DNA of 64,000 nt from DASQZT01 sp035638575 (GCA_035638575.1 DASQZT010000093.1:4724-68723), one strand, 5' to 3'. Counted from the first letter of the stretch, positions 9,018 to 19,816 are shown. Notes: generated from the letters alone by a model not told the origin. Numbers and translations: made by a program.

Positions 9018-10400
9018 ATGATCCACAGTTTCCGGTTTCGCATCACGGCCTGGTACGTGGCGTTTTTTTCGCTGCTGTTCGTGCTGTTCGGCGTGTTTCT
9101 GTACGGGGTCCTGGCGGGTGCGCTGGAGGCGCGGCTGGACGAGCGCCTCTCGGAGGAAGCCAGCACCGCGGCCAACCTGTTTCTGGACGAGATCGATGAA
9201 TTGAAGGGGGACATTCCAAAAGCCGCGGCGGAAGCGGTTTCCGAAATGCGGCTCAGGGGCAGCACCGTCGCCGTGTTCGCAGGCAGTCGCATGCTGGCCG
9301 CCAGCTCTCCCGGGGCGCAATCCGAGCTGGAATCGGTGGCGGCGGGCAGCTGGCGGGAAACGGACGCGGTGGTGCCGATGCCGCACTTCGGAAAATCCGG
9401 CGGGCGCGCCGCGGCACACCGGTTGACGGCGGGCGGCGTCTCCTACCTGGTCCTGGCGGCGGAGCCTCTGGACTCGATCCAGGCCAGCCTCCAGGTGGTC
9501 CGGCGCGTGCTGTTTTTCGGCCTGCCGTTTTTGCTGGGCATCGCGGGGGTAGGCGGATACCTGCTGACCACGCGGAGCCTCGCTCCGTTGGGCTGGATGG
9601 CGGAGCAGTCGCGCCGGATCACCGGCAGCAACCTGGAGACGCGCCTGGACATCGGCAATGCCGCCGAGGAGCTGAAAGTGCTGACGGCTTCCTTCAACGA
9701 GCTGCTGGCGCGCCTGGACCAGTCCTTCGAGGGCATGCGGCGTTTCGTGGCGGACGCTTCGCACGAGTTGCGGACGCCGGTTTCGGTGATCCGCGGCGAG
9801 GCCGAAGTAGCGCTTTTCCGCGACCGCGGACCCGCCGAATACCGGGAGTCCCTGGCGATCATCCTGGACGAATCGCGGCGTCTTTCGCGCCTGGTGGACG
9901 ATCTGCTCAACCTGGCGCGCGCCGACGCGGGGCACTTCCGCCTGCAGGTTGCGGAGTTCTATTTCAACGACCTGATGGCCGATTGCTGCCGCTCGGTGCA
10001 GACGCTGGCGGCCTCGCGCAACATCCAGGTGGAATGCCGCGGCGGCGGCGACGTGCCGTTCCGCGGCGACGAGGAACTGCTGCGCCGGCTGGTGATGAAT
10101 CTGCTCGACAATGCGATTCGCTACACGCCGTCCGGCGGCCGGGTGACGGCCAGCCTGGAGGCCGAGGGCCCGGATGTGCGGATCCGGGTTTCGGACACCG
10201 GTCCGGGCATCGCGCCGGAAGCCGCGGCGCACGTCTTCGAGCGCTTCTATCGCGCCGATAAAGCCCGTTCGCGCGAAGAAGGGGGCTTCGGCCTGGGCCT
10301 TTCCATCGTGAAATGGATCGCCGAGTCGCACAACGGCGCCGTAGAACTGGCCAGCCGGCCCGACGAGGGAAGCGTGTTCACGGTGACGCTGCCGCGGTAA
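9018..10400 (+). CDS. Sensor histidine kinase with HAMP domain
   Basis: 460 residues. Two membrane helices (about 12-34 and 164-186) flank a periplasmic sensor of about 130 residues; HAMP is at about 187-238. The HisKA domain carries the phospho-His249 in ADASHELRTP. The ATPase domain shows the N box near 360 (NLLDNAIRYTP), a DTGPGIAPE loop and the GGFGLGLSIVKWI G box. The architecture matches the CusS/heavy-metal-like sensor group, but the signal cannot be deduced. It is paired with the preceding OmpR regulator. Confidence 0.92.
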   Translation: MIHSFRFRITAWYVAFFSLLFVLFGVFLYGVLAGALEARLDERLSEEASTAANLFLDEIDELKGDIPKAAAEAVSEMRLRGSTVAVFAGSRMLAASSPGAQSELESVAAGSWRETDAVVPMPHFGKSGGRAAAHRLTAGGVSYLVLAAEPLDSIQASLQVVRRVLFFGLPFLLGIAGVGGYLLTTRSLAPLGWMAEQSRRITGSNLETRLDIGNAAEELKVLTASFNELLARLDQSFEGMRRFVADASHELRTPVSVIRGEAEVALFRDRGPAEYRESLAIILDESRRLSRLVDDLLNLARADAGHFRLQVAEFYFNDLMADCCRSVQTLAASRNIQVECRGGGDVPFRGDEELLRRLVMNLLDNAIRYTPSGGRVTASLEAEGPDVRIRVSDTGPGIAPEAAAHVFERFYRADKARSREEGGFGLGLSIVKWIAESHNGAVELASRPDEGSVFTVTLPR

Positions 10401-10474
10401 GAGCAGTGCTCGAAAGCTGCGCAAACGGCTGGGACGCGGCCCCGATAACCCGCCGATGCGCATAGCCGCGCCGA

Positions 10475-13400
10475 TCAGAATTGAGCGGCGGCGCCGGGAA
10501 GTGGAGGACTCTGCGCGTTCCCCGGCACGACGATCACTATACCGCAGGAGAAGAGGGACGGCGCCGTATACGTGTACTGCTGCGGCGGCCGGGTGTAATC
10601 GGCAGCGCCGTTGAACATCGTATACAGCGAGGCGTACAGCGTCCGGCCGTCGCAAGGCAGCCCGCTGACCGTCTTGGAGGTGGCGGTGAGCGCTCCGGTG
10701 GTGTATTCCCCCGTGAGCGGAGCGTTGCCCACGTCCAGCCAATACCTGGCCGCATTCGTCCCGGGATTCCAGAAGAACGTCACGGTGATGCCGGGAAGTA
10801 GTGTACCCGGCGTCGGAGAACTCATCGTCGCCACTATCGAGCCACTGCTGCACGCCGTATAGGTGTACTGCTGCGGCGGCCTGGTGTAATCGAACGCGCC
10901 GTTGAACATTGAATACAGCGAGACATACAGCTTCCGGCCATCGCAAGGCAGCCCGCTGACGGTTTTGAAGGTCGTAGTGACCACTCCGGTGGCGTAGTCG
11001 CCCATGAGTGGTCCGTTGCCCACGTCCAGCCAATACCTGGCCGCATTCGGCGGAGAGGTCCAGGAGAACGTGACGCTCGTGCTGGTCAACGTGGTATTCG
11101 GGGTGGGAGAAGTCATCGTAGCCACTATGGGGCCACTGCTGCACGCCGCATAGGTGTACTGCTGCGGCGGCCGGGTGTAATCGGCAGCGCCATTGAACAT
11201 CGTGTACAGCGAGACATACAGCGTCCGGCCGTCGCAAGGCAGCCCGCTAACGGTCTTAGAGGTCGCGGTGAGCGCTCCGGTGGCGTACTCCCCGGTGGAC
11301 GGTCCGTTGCCCACGTTCAGCCAATACTGGGCCGCGTTCGTCGCGGCGTTCCAGGAAAAGGTCACGCTCGTGCCGGGGAGTGTCGTGCCCGGCGCCGGGG
11401 AAAAAATCGTAGCCGGTGGCGGGCCACTGCTGCACGCCGTATACGTGTACGGCTGGGGCGGCCTGACGTAGTCGGCAGCGCCGTTGAACATCGTAAACAG
11501 CGAGGCGTACAGCGTCCGGCCGTCGCAAGGCAGTCCGCTAACCGTTTTAGACGTGGCGGTGAGCGCTCCGGTGGTGTACTCCCCCGTGCCCGGTGCGTTG
11601 CCCACGTTCAGCCAATACTGGGCCGCGTTCGTCGCGGCGTTCCAGGAAAAGGTCACGCTGGTGCTGGGGAGGGTCGTGCCCGGCGTCGGGGAAATCATCG
11701 TCGCCACTGGCAGGCTCGGCACGAAAACCGCTGTAACCGTCTTAGGCGAATTCATCGAGAAGGTCAGAGTAGTAGCAGTGCCCAGCGTATTGCCGCTTCC
11801 GTGAAGGTCGTCTGTCCACTTGGAAAAATTGTTGCCAAGGCTAGGTATCGCGGTAAGCGTTACGGATGTCCCGGCATTAACGTAAGTGCCCGCCTGCGCC
11901 CCCGTGACCGTTCCTCCTCCTATCGTGACATATTGCAGCAGGTATTGGGATACCTTGTAAGTCGCCGTATAGGTCGTGGGCATTGAAGGAGCCGACGGGA
12001 TGGTCCGGCTCGGCGATGTAGTGTTATCTTCCCAGTTAAGAAAGGCATATGTTGTTCCATTATTGGCAGCGGGGATCGCTTGCTGAGGGACCGACAGCGT
12101 GTGTGGGGTACCGGGCGCCCAAGTGTACGCCGTCGGAGACGGACTCCCGCCGTCCTGATCTTGGGTGACCGTTATCCCCAAGTCCTGACTGCTTCCCGAA
12201 AGCACGGTATCGACCGTGATTGCAGTTCCGGGGTTGAGCGGGGCGGTGGTGGTCCCCCCATCGTCCCCACCAGGGTTGTTCGTCTCAGATCCCCCGCTAC
12301 CATTCGCGTTACAATTGTTTCCGCTGGTGGCGGTTGCTGGAATGTCGATTTGGGTCGAAGCATTGGCATTCAAATCCGGCAATTGCGCTTTAATCCCGCT
12401 TTGGCCGTCGCCACTGCAAGTCGCGGGCAGGCCGGAATTTGACGATGAGCAGGTCGGCGGGATATTCGCACAAGGAGGCGGATCAGGTTTCACATCAAGA
12501 AAATACTTGTCGGCCGTATCGGGTCCCAGGTTCTTTATTACTGCGTGAATAATTCGGGAACCCGGGGTCGAACCGGCGCTCGTGCTCATGGTGATAGTTA
12601 CGTTCGCCCCGGACAGTTTGGCAACGAACGCGTCGGAAGAGCCACCGCCATACTGGAAGGGTGTTGCTTGAGCCGGCGGAAGATTACCGGGGCTGGTTGT
12701 GCCACAAAAATAGATCCCGCCGACCGCATCCAGCACGATATCGGAAGCAAAATCATCGCCGGTCCCCCCGAAATAGGTTGCGAAGAGGAGTTTCGTTCCA
12801 TCCCCTTTCAACTTGACCACAAAGCCATCCCACCCCCCACCGTATTGTTGGGTGGCGTTTACGCTTGGAAAATCGCTGGAATGTGTCGATCCCGTGATGT
12901 AAGCATTCCCGAACACATCGATCGCCACGCCCGAAGCCATATCGGCCACACTGCCTCCAACAAATGTCGAGAAAACGACGCCAGTGGCGGCCGGATTCAG
13001 CTTGCTGACAAAGAAGTTGCCCCCCTGCAATCCTTTATTGGTTGGTTGGAATACGCTTGCCGTAACGCCGGGGAAGTCCGGTGACTGAGTGTTTCCGGCG
13101 ACGAATACATTGCCTTGGCTGTCCACTCCCAGCCCGAGATCCTGGTTATACCCGGGCACACTCTTGATTTGGGCCATCCCCTCGTCGCCGCTCCCGCCAA
13201 GATACGTTGAGTACACGAGCCCGGTGCCTGTGCTATTTAGTTTCGTAACGACCGCATCTGAATTCCCATTAAGGCTGCCCTGAACTACTCCGGCTGTGGT
13301 CGGATAGTGTTTCGAAGCCGTATAACCGGCAATGTACGCGTTCCCGCCTGTATCGACTCGAAGTTTCGGCGAGTATTCCGTGCCCTCTCCGCCCAAATAG

Positions 13401-14920
13401 GTCGAGTACGCAATTCCGGCCCCGGACGGATTCAGTTTAGTAACAAAGAAATCCGGTTGCCCGTTGCCTCCAAAGGTTCGTTGAAAAGCCCCCGGGGTCG
13501 TGGGAAAATCCGATGATGCCGTAAGCCCGGCGATATAAATGCCGTTATTGGGATCCAGGGCGACCCCCCGGCCGGAATCGGATGTAGAACCGCCGAGATA
13601 CGTTGAAAAAATCAGTGCTGAACCTTGGCTGTTCAATTCGGTTACGTACGCGGTATTGGTGGTCGTCACGGTGGTCAGGTTGGGCAGCGGATTCCACAGT
13701 GGAAACTTCTGCGAAGCAGCCCCGACTGATTCAGTTTCGCCCGTAATGTAAGCATTGCCCGCAGTATCGACCGCAATTCCGTGGGCCAAATCGAGTTCGC
13801 TGCCACCGATGTACGTGGAATAAAGGAGTCTGGTGCCCGTGCTGTCGATCTTTGTAATAAAGACATCAACATCAAGAAACCCCAGGCTGCTTGACGGGTA
13901 CGAGGTGGGCAACGTGGGAAAATCCGCTGATGCGGTATCGCCGTGAACATACACATTCCCGCCGCTGTCGACTGCCAGCGCTAACGCAGTGTCCAGGTCA
14001 CTCCCGCCCAGATACGTCGCGTATACGAGGACCGGATCGACGACAAGAGCGCGCGTACGATCGTATTGCGGCACTACAATTCCGGCCTCCCGGTTCTCCG
14101 CGAAGATCTTGTAGTTACCGGCGACTTTGTACCTCTTCCCGCCCATTTCCTGGTAAAACACGGGCTTCCGCTGCCTTACTTGTCTCTCCCCAATCTGAAG
14201 CACCAGGTCGCCGTTCGAGGCTACGTACATCCGGTCCACTCCCTCAAAACCCAGCCGGATCGCGCTCGGGTCCGCGCCCGGCGCCACCACGAAGTCGTAT
14301 TCCAGGTTGCGCCCGTCTCCGTAGTACACCATGTCGATACCGTCATAGACATCGTGGTAGCGGACCTTGCCAAATTGTGGGATGTTCGTGTGCCATTTGG
14401 CCGGATCGGAACCGATGAAGTAGTTGCTGATTCCAGGCAGGCGCTCGACCCCTTCCGCACGCGCGAACGGATTGGAGTGCAGAGTTTGGATCCGGATTAC
14501 GGACTGCTCCCCGAATCCGCTCGAGCGCCGCCCCTTCGAAGAGAGCCGGCCCTTCGATGCGACGGCATCAGATGATGGATGCGGCCCGTTCTTGCGAAGC
14601 GCCATCACCGCCTCAGTGCCGGTCAGAAAGACCGTAGCCCCGCCGGTGCGGGCCACGAATTGAACCCGCGGATCGGTCTGCCCCTCGTTCTTTTCAAAAA
14701 TGAGGGGCATCTGCCCGTAGGACCGCAAGACTTCCGGGGATGATGCCATACGATCCGGCTGCGGCCTGAAATTTGGGGATGGGAGCCGGACAGTGGAATG
14801 GTCCCTGTGACTATTAACTGAAGTGTACCGCGATGCCAGCGCGGTCCCCGCAGCCGCAGCCAGGCAACCGAATACCACGCACGTAATGAGAGACCGCCGT
14901 CTGAAGCTGTGTTTCGGCAT
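10475..14920 (-). CDS. Giant secreted SBBP-repeat (beta-propeller) protein with four C-terminal 97-residue repeats
   Basis: 1,481 residues from the ATG at 14920, which has AAGGGGAA just upstream; a TTG six codons earlier is less likely. A signal peptide covers about 1-29. After a 250-residue N-terminal domain come roughly nine SBBP repeats, recognised by recurring YSTYLGGS and AGNAYITG stretches. A DUF11-like segment, a divergent InlB-type bacterial repeat domain and four 97-residue Ig/FnIII-like repeats follow, each with SVTFSWNAATNAA and VSGLPCDGRTLY cores. It is probably an extracellular surface protein. It follows the NHL/TIGR03437 giant gene by 24 bp on the same strand. Confidence 0.88.
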   Translation of the reverse strand: MPKHSFRRRSLITCVVFGCLAAAAGTALASRYTSVNSHRDHSTVRLPSPNFRPQPDRMASSPEVLRSYGQMPLIFEKNEGQTDPRVQFVARTGGATVFLTGTEAVMALRKNGPHPSSDAVASKGRLSSKGRRSSGFGEQSVIRIQTLHSNPFARAEGVERLPGISNYFIGSDPAKWHTNIPQFGKVRYHDVYDGIDMVYYGDGRNLEYDFVVAPGADPSAIRLGFEGVDRMYVASNGDLVLQIGERQVRQRKPVFYQEMGGKRYKVAGNYKIFAENREAGIVVPQYDRTRALVVDPVLVYATYLGGSDLDTALALAVDSGGNVYVHGDTASADFPTLPTSYPSSSLGFLDVDVFITKIDSTGTRLLYSTYIGGSELDLAHGIAVDTAGNAYITGETESVGAASQKFPLWNPLPNLTTVTTTNTAYVTELNSQGSALIFSTYLGGSTSDSGRGVALDPNNGIYIAGLTASSDFPTTPGAFQRTFGGNGQPDFFVTKLNPSGAGIAYSTYLGGEGTEYSPKLRVDTGGNAYIAGYTASKHYPTTAGVVQGSLNGNSDAVVTKLNSTGTGLVYSTYLGGSGDEGMAQIKSVPGYNQDLGLGVDSQGNVFVAGNTQSPDFPGVTASVFQPTNKGLQGGNFFVSKLNPAATGVVFSTFVGGSVADMASGVAIDVFGNAYITGSTHSSDFPSVNATQQYGGGWDGFVVKLKGDGTKLLFATYFGGTGDDFASDIVLDAVGGIYFCGTTSPGNLPPAQATPFQYGGGSSDAFVAKLSGANVTITMSTSAGSTPGSRIIHAVIKNLGPDTADKYFLDVKPDPPPCANIPPTCSSSNSGLPATCSGDGQSGIKAQLPDLNANASTQIDIPATATSGNNCNANGSGGSETNNPGGDDGGTTTAPLNPGTAITVDTVLSGSSQDLGITVTQDQDGGSPSPTAYTWAPGTPHTLSVPQQAIPAANNGTTYAFLNWEDNTTSPSRTIPSAPSMPTTYTATYKVSQYLLQYVTIGGGTVTGAQAGTYVNAGTSVTLTAIPSLGNNFSKWTDDLHGSGNTLGTATTLTFSMNSPKTVTAVFVPSLPVATMISPTPGTTLPSTSVTFSWNAATNAAQYWLNVGNAPGTGEYTTGALTATSKTVSGLPCDGRTLYASLFTMFNGAADYVRPPQPYTYTACSSGPPPATIFSPAPGTTLPGTSVTFSWNAATNAAQYWLNVGNGPSTGEYATGALTATSKTVSGLPCDGRTLYVSLYTMFNGAADYTRPPQQYTYAACSSGPIVATMTSPTPNTTLTSTSVTFSWTSPPNAARYWLDVGNGPLMGDYATGVVTTTFKTVSGLPCDGRKLYVSLYSMFNGAFDYTRPPQQYTYTACSSGSIVATMSSPTPGTLLPGITVTFFWNPGTNAARYWLDVGNAPLTGEYTTGALTATSKTVSGLPCDGRTLYASLYTMFNGAADYTRPPQQYTYTAPSLFSCGIVIVVPGNAQSPPLPGAAAQF
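10550..11715 (-). repeat. Four 291-bp tandem repeats inside the SBBP gene
   Basis: Four units with a 291-bp period, visible from the recurring CTGCGGCGGCC-type stretch near 10577, 10868, 11159 and 11450. Each codes a 97-residue domain with a Cys in the GLPCDG core. The nucleotide identity is high enough to suggest recent duplication or homogenisation and to make unit-number change likely. Confidence 0.85.
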
Positions 14921-14944
14921 GAGGTTCCCCTTGATCAAGTACGT

Positions 14945-17900
14945 TCACTGCACTGCAACCGTAACTGGAGGACTACTGAGTGTCGAGACGTCCGTGGAGA
15001 CGTTTGTCGGGATCATGGATGAGACGATCACCGGAATTTGATCGCCGAGCGGTGCGTCCTGCGGCACTTGCACGTTGACCTGGTACAGGTCGGCCGTACC
15101 CGGAGACAGCCCGGCGAATTTGACGTCCGCCGGAACGCCTCCGATCGTCACCGAGACAGTATACCTGGCAACCGATACCGGCCCGGCCAAGGGCGAGGCT
15201 GTCCCGGGCTGCACTGGCGGATCGACCGGTCCGAGGCCGTTACAGTAAATGATTACGATTTCACCTCTATGCGCAGGTGACGACGGAGTCACTGTGGAGG
15301 AGTCCCCAGCGTGCGCAATCGCGCCGGCGCCAGTGCCGCTCAGGTCTTGCGTGTACACCGCGGGCTGGGCGGGCGCCACAACGATGTCCTCCGGCAGCGA
15401 CTGTGTCGTCCCCCTTTGCACCTTGAGCTGCTGAGTAGCATTCACAGGCAAATCGAAGGGAAGTTGAGCGTTGATCTGCCCATCTCCAACATAGTGCAGC
15501 GGGAGAGGCTGGCCTGCAAGCAACACCTTTGTGCCATTCAATTCGGGCGGGAACGGAGGACCGTCAAGGCCTCCGGTTGAATCGGCAAGCTGTTGCCCAT
15601 AGATGGACACGACGCCGCCGGGAGCAACATAAGTGGACTGGCCGCTGGCGGCGTTTTTCACGCCGGTAAACAGCGGTGTTGGTGTTATCGGGCCTAAGGT
15701 ACAGGTCAGGACCGCGCCGCCTTGCCCAACGTCAGTGAGAAAGAGGATCGTGATGGTAATGGGCGACTGTGTGGCGGTCTTGGGTTGCCACGTGGCGCCA
15801 AAGGTGCCGCTAGTCCCATTGCCGGTATATGTGAAAGTGATCGGTTGATCGTATGGAGTGCGGCCAGAGTTAATACTAAACGCCGCCGTGAACGTGCTGG
15901 CGGGATCCGGCACCACTGGATGCCCGCACTTATCAAGCGCCGTAGCTTCAATGTCGACGGAATCCAGTAGAGCGGCCGTAAACGTGGATTGTGGCTTGGC
16001 GACCTGAATGGTCAAAGGATCCGTGAAGGAGGGCGTGCAGGTACCTCTCGGTTGCAAGCCCTGGTTCGCGGTCCGCGCGTAAGGGGCCAGACCTCCCGCG
16101 GCCGATGCGGCTGTCATCGAACCGGCAACCTGCGGAATCGCGAGGGTTCCGCTGCCTCCGTCTTCAAGCAGGTCACGCCCCGGCAAGGAAGCCGGCTTGT
16201 CCGATCCAACGCGCGGCCGGCCCGCTCTTCCGGGTTGGGCCGCCGTGAGCGCGGGCGCGGCTGGAGCACCCTCTCCCCGCGCGACGAGCGATTGTGCCGG
16301 GGGAGTCACGAAATCCAACGCTGCCGTGGCTACGGGGTTCATCCTATCCGCGGATAGGGAGGACGAGGTTCCCGATGCCCCGGAGACTATTGCGAGGACG
16401 TCCACGGAATGGCTGGATTTGTCGTTGAACACGAACGTGATGGTTCCGTGATAAATGCCCGCGGCGAGAGTCGTGAAATCGGGATAGACAACCACGGTAA
16501 CGGGCTGGCCTGGGAGCAATATGGAGGTGGTAGGCGCGTTTTTCAGCCACCCTGATCCGTCATCCGTAACCACCGACGTCTGGTAGTTATCGGCATGGGC
16601 CAAATAAACAACCTCGATATTCTGGGAACTCGGGTTCGAGCCGGAAACGCCGGTAAAAATCAAGCCGGAGGGCTGTATATCCGGTCCGGGATCGACGTTC
16701 GCCGGCACGATGTGAGCGATCACCGTAACCGACTGCGGCGAATTCCCCGCCGTCGATGAGGTCACCAGGACTTCTCCATAGTAATCGTTCGGGTCGAGGT
16801 TGGATGGGTCGATTGAAACGTCGAGCAGTGGAGGGTTGGCATCGCCCGCGACTGAAACCCCGCTCAACGGCGGATTGGAACTCCCGGCCGTAAACGTTCC
16901 CGTTCCCGAGCCGATGGTAAGCCATCCTCCTCCCGATAGGGTGGAGGCAGTCGCGGTCCAGTTAAGAGTCCCCTGACCCGTGTTCAAAAGGCCGAAGTTC
17001 TGGTGCAGGGGCGCAGGGCCATGCGATACCGCCGTGAACTTCAATCCTCTCTGTGAAAGCAGAATCTTCTGAGTGAGCGCATTGATCGTCATCGATACGG
17101 GAATGGTGGCGGTACCAGCGTCACTGCCGATCACGACAGTGCCCGTGTAAGTGCCCTGGCCGCGGGGAAGGCCCGGGTCGGTTGGATCGGCTTGCACGGT
17201 TACCGATCCGGGCTGCGATGGCGCAACGCCGCCGGTCGATGACGAAACGGTGAGCCAATTCCCAACCGGAGTGGAGGCGGAGGCCGAAAAAGAAAAAGAT
17301 CCTCCGCCGGTATTGGTCACCGCCAGGTTCTGTATCGAAGCGGAGGCACCCTGGACAAAGGCGAACGCCAGAGCGTTCGCTCCCACGCTAAGTTGCGGGG
17401 GATCGTTCTGCGCGATCACAAAGCTGACCGATACAGTCTTGCTCACGCCCGTGCTGGCGGAGGTGATCGTTATCGTGCCCTGATACGGATTGGGGCTGGC
17501 GCTGAGACCCGAAGGATCCGCGGACACCTTGATGGTGCCGGGCGTCGAGCCTTCCACCGCACTTAGTTTCAGCCACGCACTACCGGTCGTGGCGGTTACC
17601 TTGTAAGCCAGGCCCGCGTAAGCCTGACCCGCAAGCAAACTGGAGACGTTGACCAGTTGAGGATCCGTAAGGCCGCCACCACTCTGTGCCGAGAAGGACA
17701 GACTTGTCTGATCGACCTGGAGCGACGGCGGAAGCGCAAGGACTTCGCGAATACGATTATTAAGTCCATCCCCGATATATAGATTCCCCGCCGAATCGAC
17801 TGTCAGGCCATACGGGTAGTCCAGCGATGCCTGGGTGGACGGACCGCCATCGCCCGTAAAACCAGCCGTCCCATTCCCGGCAACGGTCGAGATGATACCG

Positions 17901-19816
17901 GAGGTCGAGACCTTGCGAACGCGATTAGACCCTGCGTCGGAGAGGTACACATTTCCCAGCGCATCCACCGTCACTCCGACGGGAGTTCCCAGGACGGCCT
18001 GAGTGGCCGGAAAGGAATCGGCTGAAACGCCTGTTCGCGTCCCGCCGCCGGCAAAGGTGGTGATGTTACCGCCATCGGGCGTGATCACGCGAATCCGGCG
18101 ATTTTGCGAATCGGCGACATAGAGATTGTCGGTGCTGTCGAATGCCAGGCCGGCCGGGCCATACAGGCTGGCCTTCGCCGCCGGACCATTGTCTCCCGCG
18201 TAACCCGCGCGGCCGTCGCCGGCGAAGGTGGTGATAATGCCGTTCACCACTCTTCGGACCTTGTTGTTGTTGTAGTCCGCTATGTACAGATTGCCCGAGT
18301 TATCGACGGCGACTCCCTGTGGAAAACTGAGCAACGCCTGAGTGGCCGGGCCGGTATCGCCTGCGTATCCGCCGGCTAGCAGAGCGCAGTTGCCGGCCGC
18401 GGTAGTGATGATTCCAGCCGTCACCTTTCGGATGCAATTGTTATATGTGTCCGAAATATAGGTGTTGCCCGACCGGTCGGTTACAACAGAAGTGGGATGA
18501 AAGAGGCCGGCGGCGGTTGCCAGACCACTGTCCCCGCTGTATTCCTTTCCGCCGTTCCCGGCGAAAAGGGATATATTCAGGTTCGGGGCAATGGTTCGAA
18601 CCCTGTTGTTGGTTTGGTCGGCAACCAGGAGATTGCCCGCAACGCCTGGATTAATCCCAACAGGTTGAGACAGGAAGGCGTTCCGTGCTGGCGTTCCGTC
18701 GGAGAAAAATCGGAATGCTCCGTTGCCGGCAAGGGTAGTAACAGCCCCCGAAGCATCGATTCTGCGAACGCGGAAGTTGTCACGGTCCGCAACGTAGAGA
18801 TTACCGGACGAATCCACGGCCAGCCCGAAGATCGCGCGGAAACTGGCGTTCAGCGCGGGTCCATTGTCGCCGGAAAAGCCCTGTTCCGCGTTCCCTGCGA
18901 TAGTGGTGATAATGCCGTTTGAGTTGACCTTCCGGATCACGTAGTTATTCGTGTCCGAAATGTAGATGTTATTTGCCGAATCCACGGCTACGCCACCGGG
19001 GCTGTCGAGGGAAGCACTCGTCGCCGGGCCGTTATCTCCGGTATACGCTTCCTTCCCATTCCCAGCCACCGTGGTGATAATGCCATTGGAGTTGACCTTG
19101 CGGATGCGTTGGCTTGCAAACTCGGCAAGATACAGGTTACCGACGCCATCTACCGCTATCCCTTCCACGTCGTTCAAGGAAGCCGTGGCGGCTGGAATGC
19201 CGTCGACGGACGACCCTACCAGCCCGTTTCCGGCGAACGTCGTAATGTTCCCGTCCTTCGTGATCTGGCGAATTACATTGTTGCCGAAGTCGTTTATGTA
19301 AAGGATGCCGGACGAGTCGATCACGATCCTGTTCGGATAGCTCAGAGAGGCGGTCGATGCCGGTCCATTGTCGCCGCGATACCCGGCCGTTCCGTTGCCG
19401 GCAAACGTTGTTATAGTTCCGCCCGGGGTCACCATCCGGATTCGGTTGTTACCCGAATCGGCGATGTACAAATTGCCGCTGGCATCCACTGCAACACCCT
19501 TAGGCGTGTTCAAGGAGGCATGGATCGCCGGGCCGTTGTCGCCGGAGAATCCCATGATGCCGTTGCCGGCAAGCACGGAGATTTGGCCATTGGCGTTCAC
19601 TCGGACGACCACTTCATTGTCGGGGTCGGCGATGATCGGATTTCCGCTGCGATCCAGTACTACGGTCTCGATATAACCCAACGGCGCAGCCGACGCAGCC
19701 TTGCCATCGCCGGCGAAGACCCATTCCGTACCGGCAGCAGTTTGGATAATACCTTGGGCAAGAAGGCAAGGAGCGAAGAGGAAAACGAGAGCCGTAGGGA
19801 GAAACCGATGGCGCAT
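14945..19816 (-). CDS. Giant secreted NHL-repeat protein with Solibacter-type C-terminal domain
   Basis: 1,623 residues. The signal peptide covers about 1-20. About eleven NHL propeller repeats follow (to about residue 690), recognised by recurring SGNLYIADSGNNRIR, TFAGNG and GDNGPA stretches. Next come several BACON-like beta domains with QVDQTSLSFSAQSGG and SLSADR-type starts. The last 210 residues match the TIGR03437 Solibacter C-terminal pattern: VSIYGQQLA, GDGQINAQLP, IIYCNGLGPVDPPV and the terminal VTIGGVPADV-LYQVNVQVP stretch. Function is unknown; surface adhesion or carbohydrate binding is plausible. Confidence 0.92.
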   Translation of the reverse strand: MRHRFLPTALVFLFAPCLLAQGIIQTAAGTEWVFAGDGKAASAAPLGYIETVVLDRSGNPIIADPDNEVVVRVNANGQISVLAGNGIMGFSGDNGPAIHASLNTPKGVAVDASGNLYIADSGNNRIRMVTPGGTITTFAGNGTAGYRGDNGPASTASLSYPNRIVIDSSGILYINDFGNNVIRQITKDGNITTFAGNGLVGSSVDGIPAATASLNDVEGIAVDGVGNLYLAEFASQRIRKVNSNGIITTVAGNGKEAYTGDNGPATSASLDSPGGVAVDSANNIYISDTNNYVIRKVNSNGIITTIAGNAEQGFSGDNGPALNASFRAIFGLAVDSSGNLYVADRDNFRVRRIDASGAVTTLAGNGAFRFFSDGTPARNAFLSQPVGINPGVAGNLLVADQTNNRVRTIAPNLNISLFAGNGGKEYSGDSGLATAAGLFHPTSVVTDRSGNTYISDTYNNCIRKVTAGIITTAAGNCALLAGGYAGDTGPATQALLSFPQGVAVDNSGNLYIADYNNNKVRRVVNGIITTFAGDGRAGYAGDNGPAAKASLYGPAGLAFDSTDNLYVADSQNRRIRVITPDGGNITTFAGGGTRTGVSADSFPATQAVLGTPVGVTVDALGNVYLSDAGSNRVRKVSTSGIISTVAGNGTAGFTGDGGPSTQASLDYPYGLTVDSAGNLYIGDGLNNRIREVLALPPSLQVDQTSLSFSAQSGGGLTDPQLVNVSSLLAGQAYAGLAYKVTATTGSAWLKLSAVEGSTPGTIKVSADPSGLSASPNPYQGTITITSASTGVSKTVSVSFVIAQNDPPQLSVGANALAFAFVQGASASIQNLAVTNTGGGSFSFSASASTPVGNWLTVSSSTGGVAPSQPGSVTVQADPTDPGLPRGQGTYTGTVVIGSDAGTATIPVSMTINALTQKILLSQRGLKFTAVSHGPAPLHQNFGLLNTGQGTLNWTATASTLSGGGWLTIGSGTGTFTAGSSNPPLSGVSVAGDANPPLLDVSIDPSNLDPNDYYGEVLVTSSTAGNSPQSVTVIAHIVPANVDPGPDIQPSGLIFTGVSGSNPSSQNIEVVYLAHADNYQTSVVTDDGSGWLKNAPTTSILLPGQPVTVVVYPDFTTLAAGIYHGTITFVFNDKSSHSVDVLAIVSGASGTSSSLSADRMNPVATAALDFVTPPAQSLVARGEGAPAAPALTAAQPGRAGRPRVGSDKPASLPGRDLLEDGGSGTLAIPQVAGSMTAASAAGGLAPYARTANQGLQPRGTCTPSFTDPLTIQVAKPQSTFTAALLDSVDIEATALDKCGHPVVPDPASTFTAAFSINSGRTPYDQPITFTYTGNGTSGTFGATWQPKTATQSPITITILFLTDVGQGGAVLTCTLGPITPTPLFTGVKNAASGQSTYVAPGGVVSIYGQQLADSTGGLDGPPFPPELNGTKVLLAGQPLPLHYVGDGQINAQLPFDLPVNATQQLKVQRGTTQSLPEDIVVAPAQPAVYTQDLSGTGAGAIAHAGDSSTVTPSSPAHRGEIVIIYCNGLGPVDPPVQPGTASPLAGPVSVARYTVSVTIGGVPADVKFAGLSPGTADLYQVNVQVPQDAPLGDQIPVIVSSMIPTNVSTDVSTLSSPPVTVAVQ

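Noticed and set aside
18590..18610. TTCGAACC-type tRNA T-arm-like sequence
   Set aside because: It lies inside the NHL-repeat coding sequence on the minus strand, with no tRNA fold around it.
17700..19760. Regularly spaced repeats resembling a CRISPR array
   Set aside because: They are NHL protein repeats of about 56 codons with varied sequence, and there is no unique-spacer pattern or cas gene.
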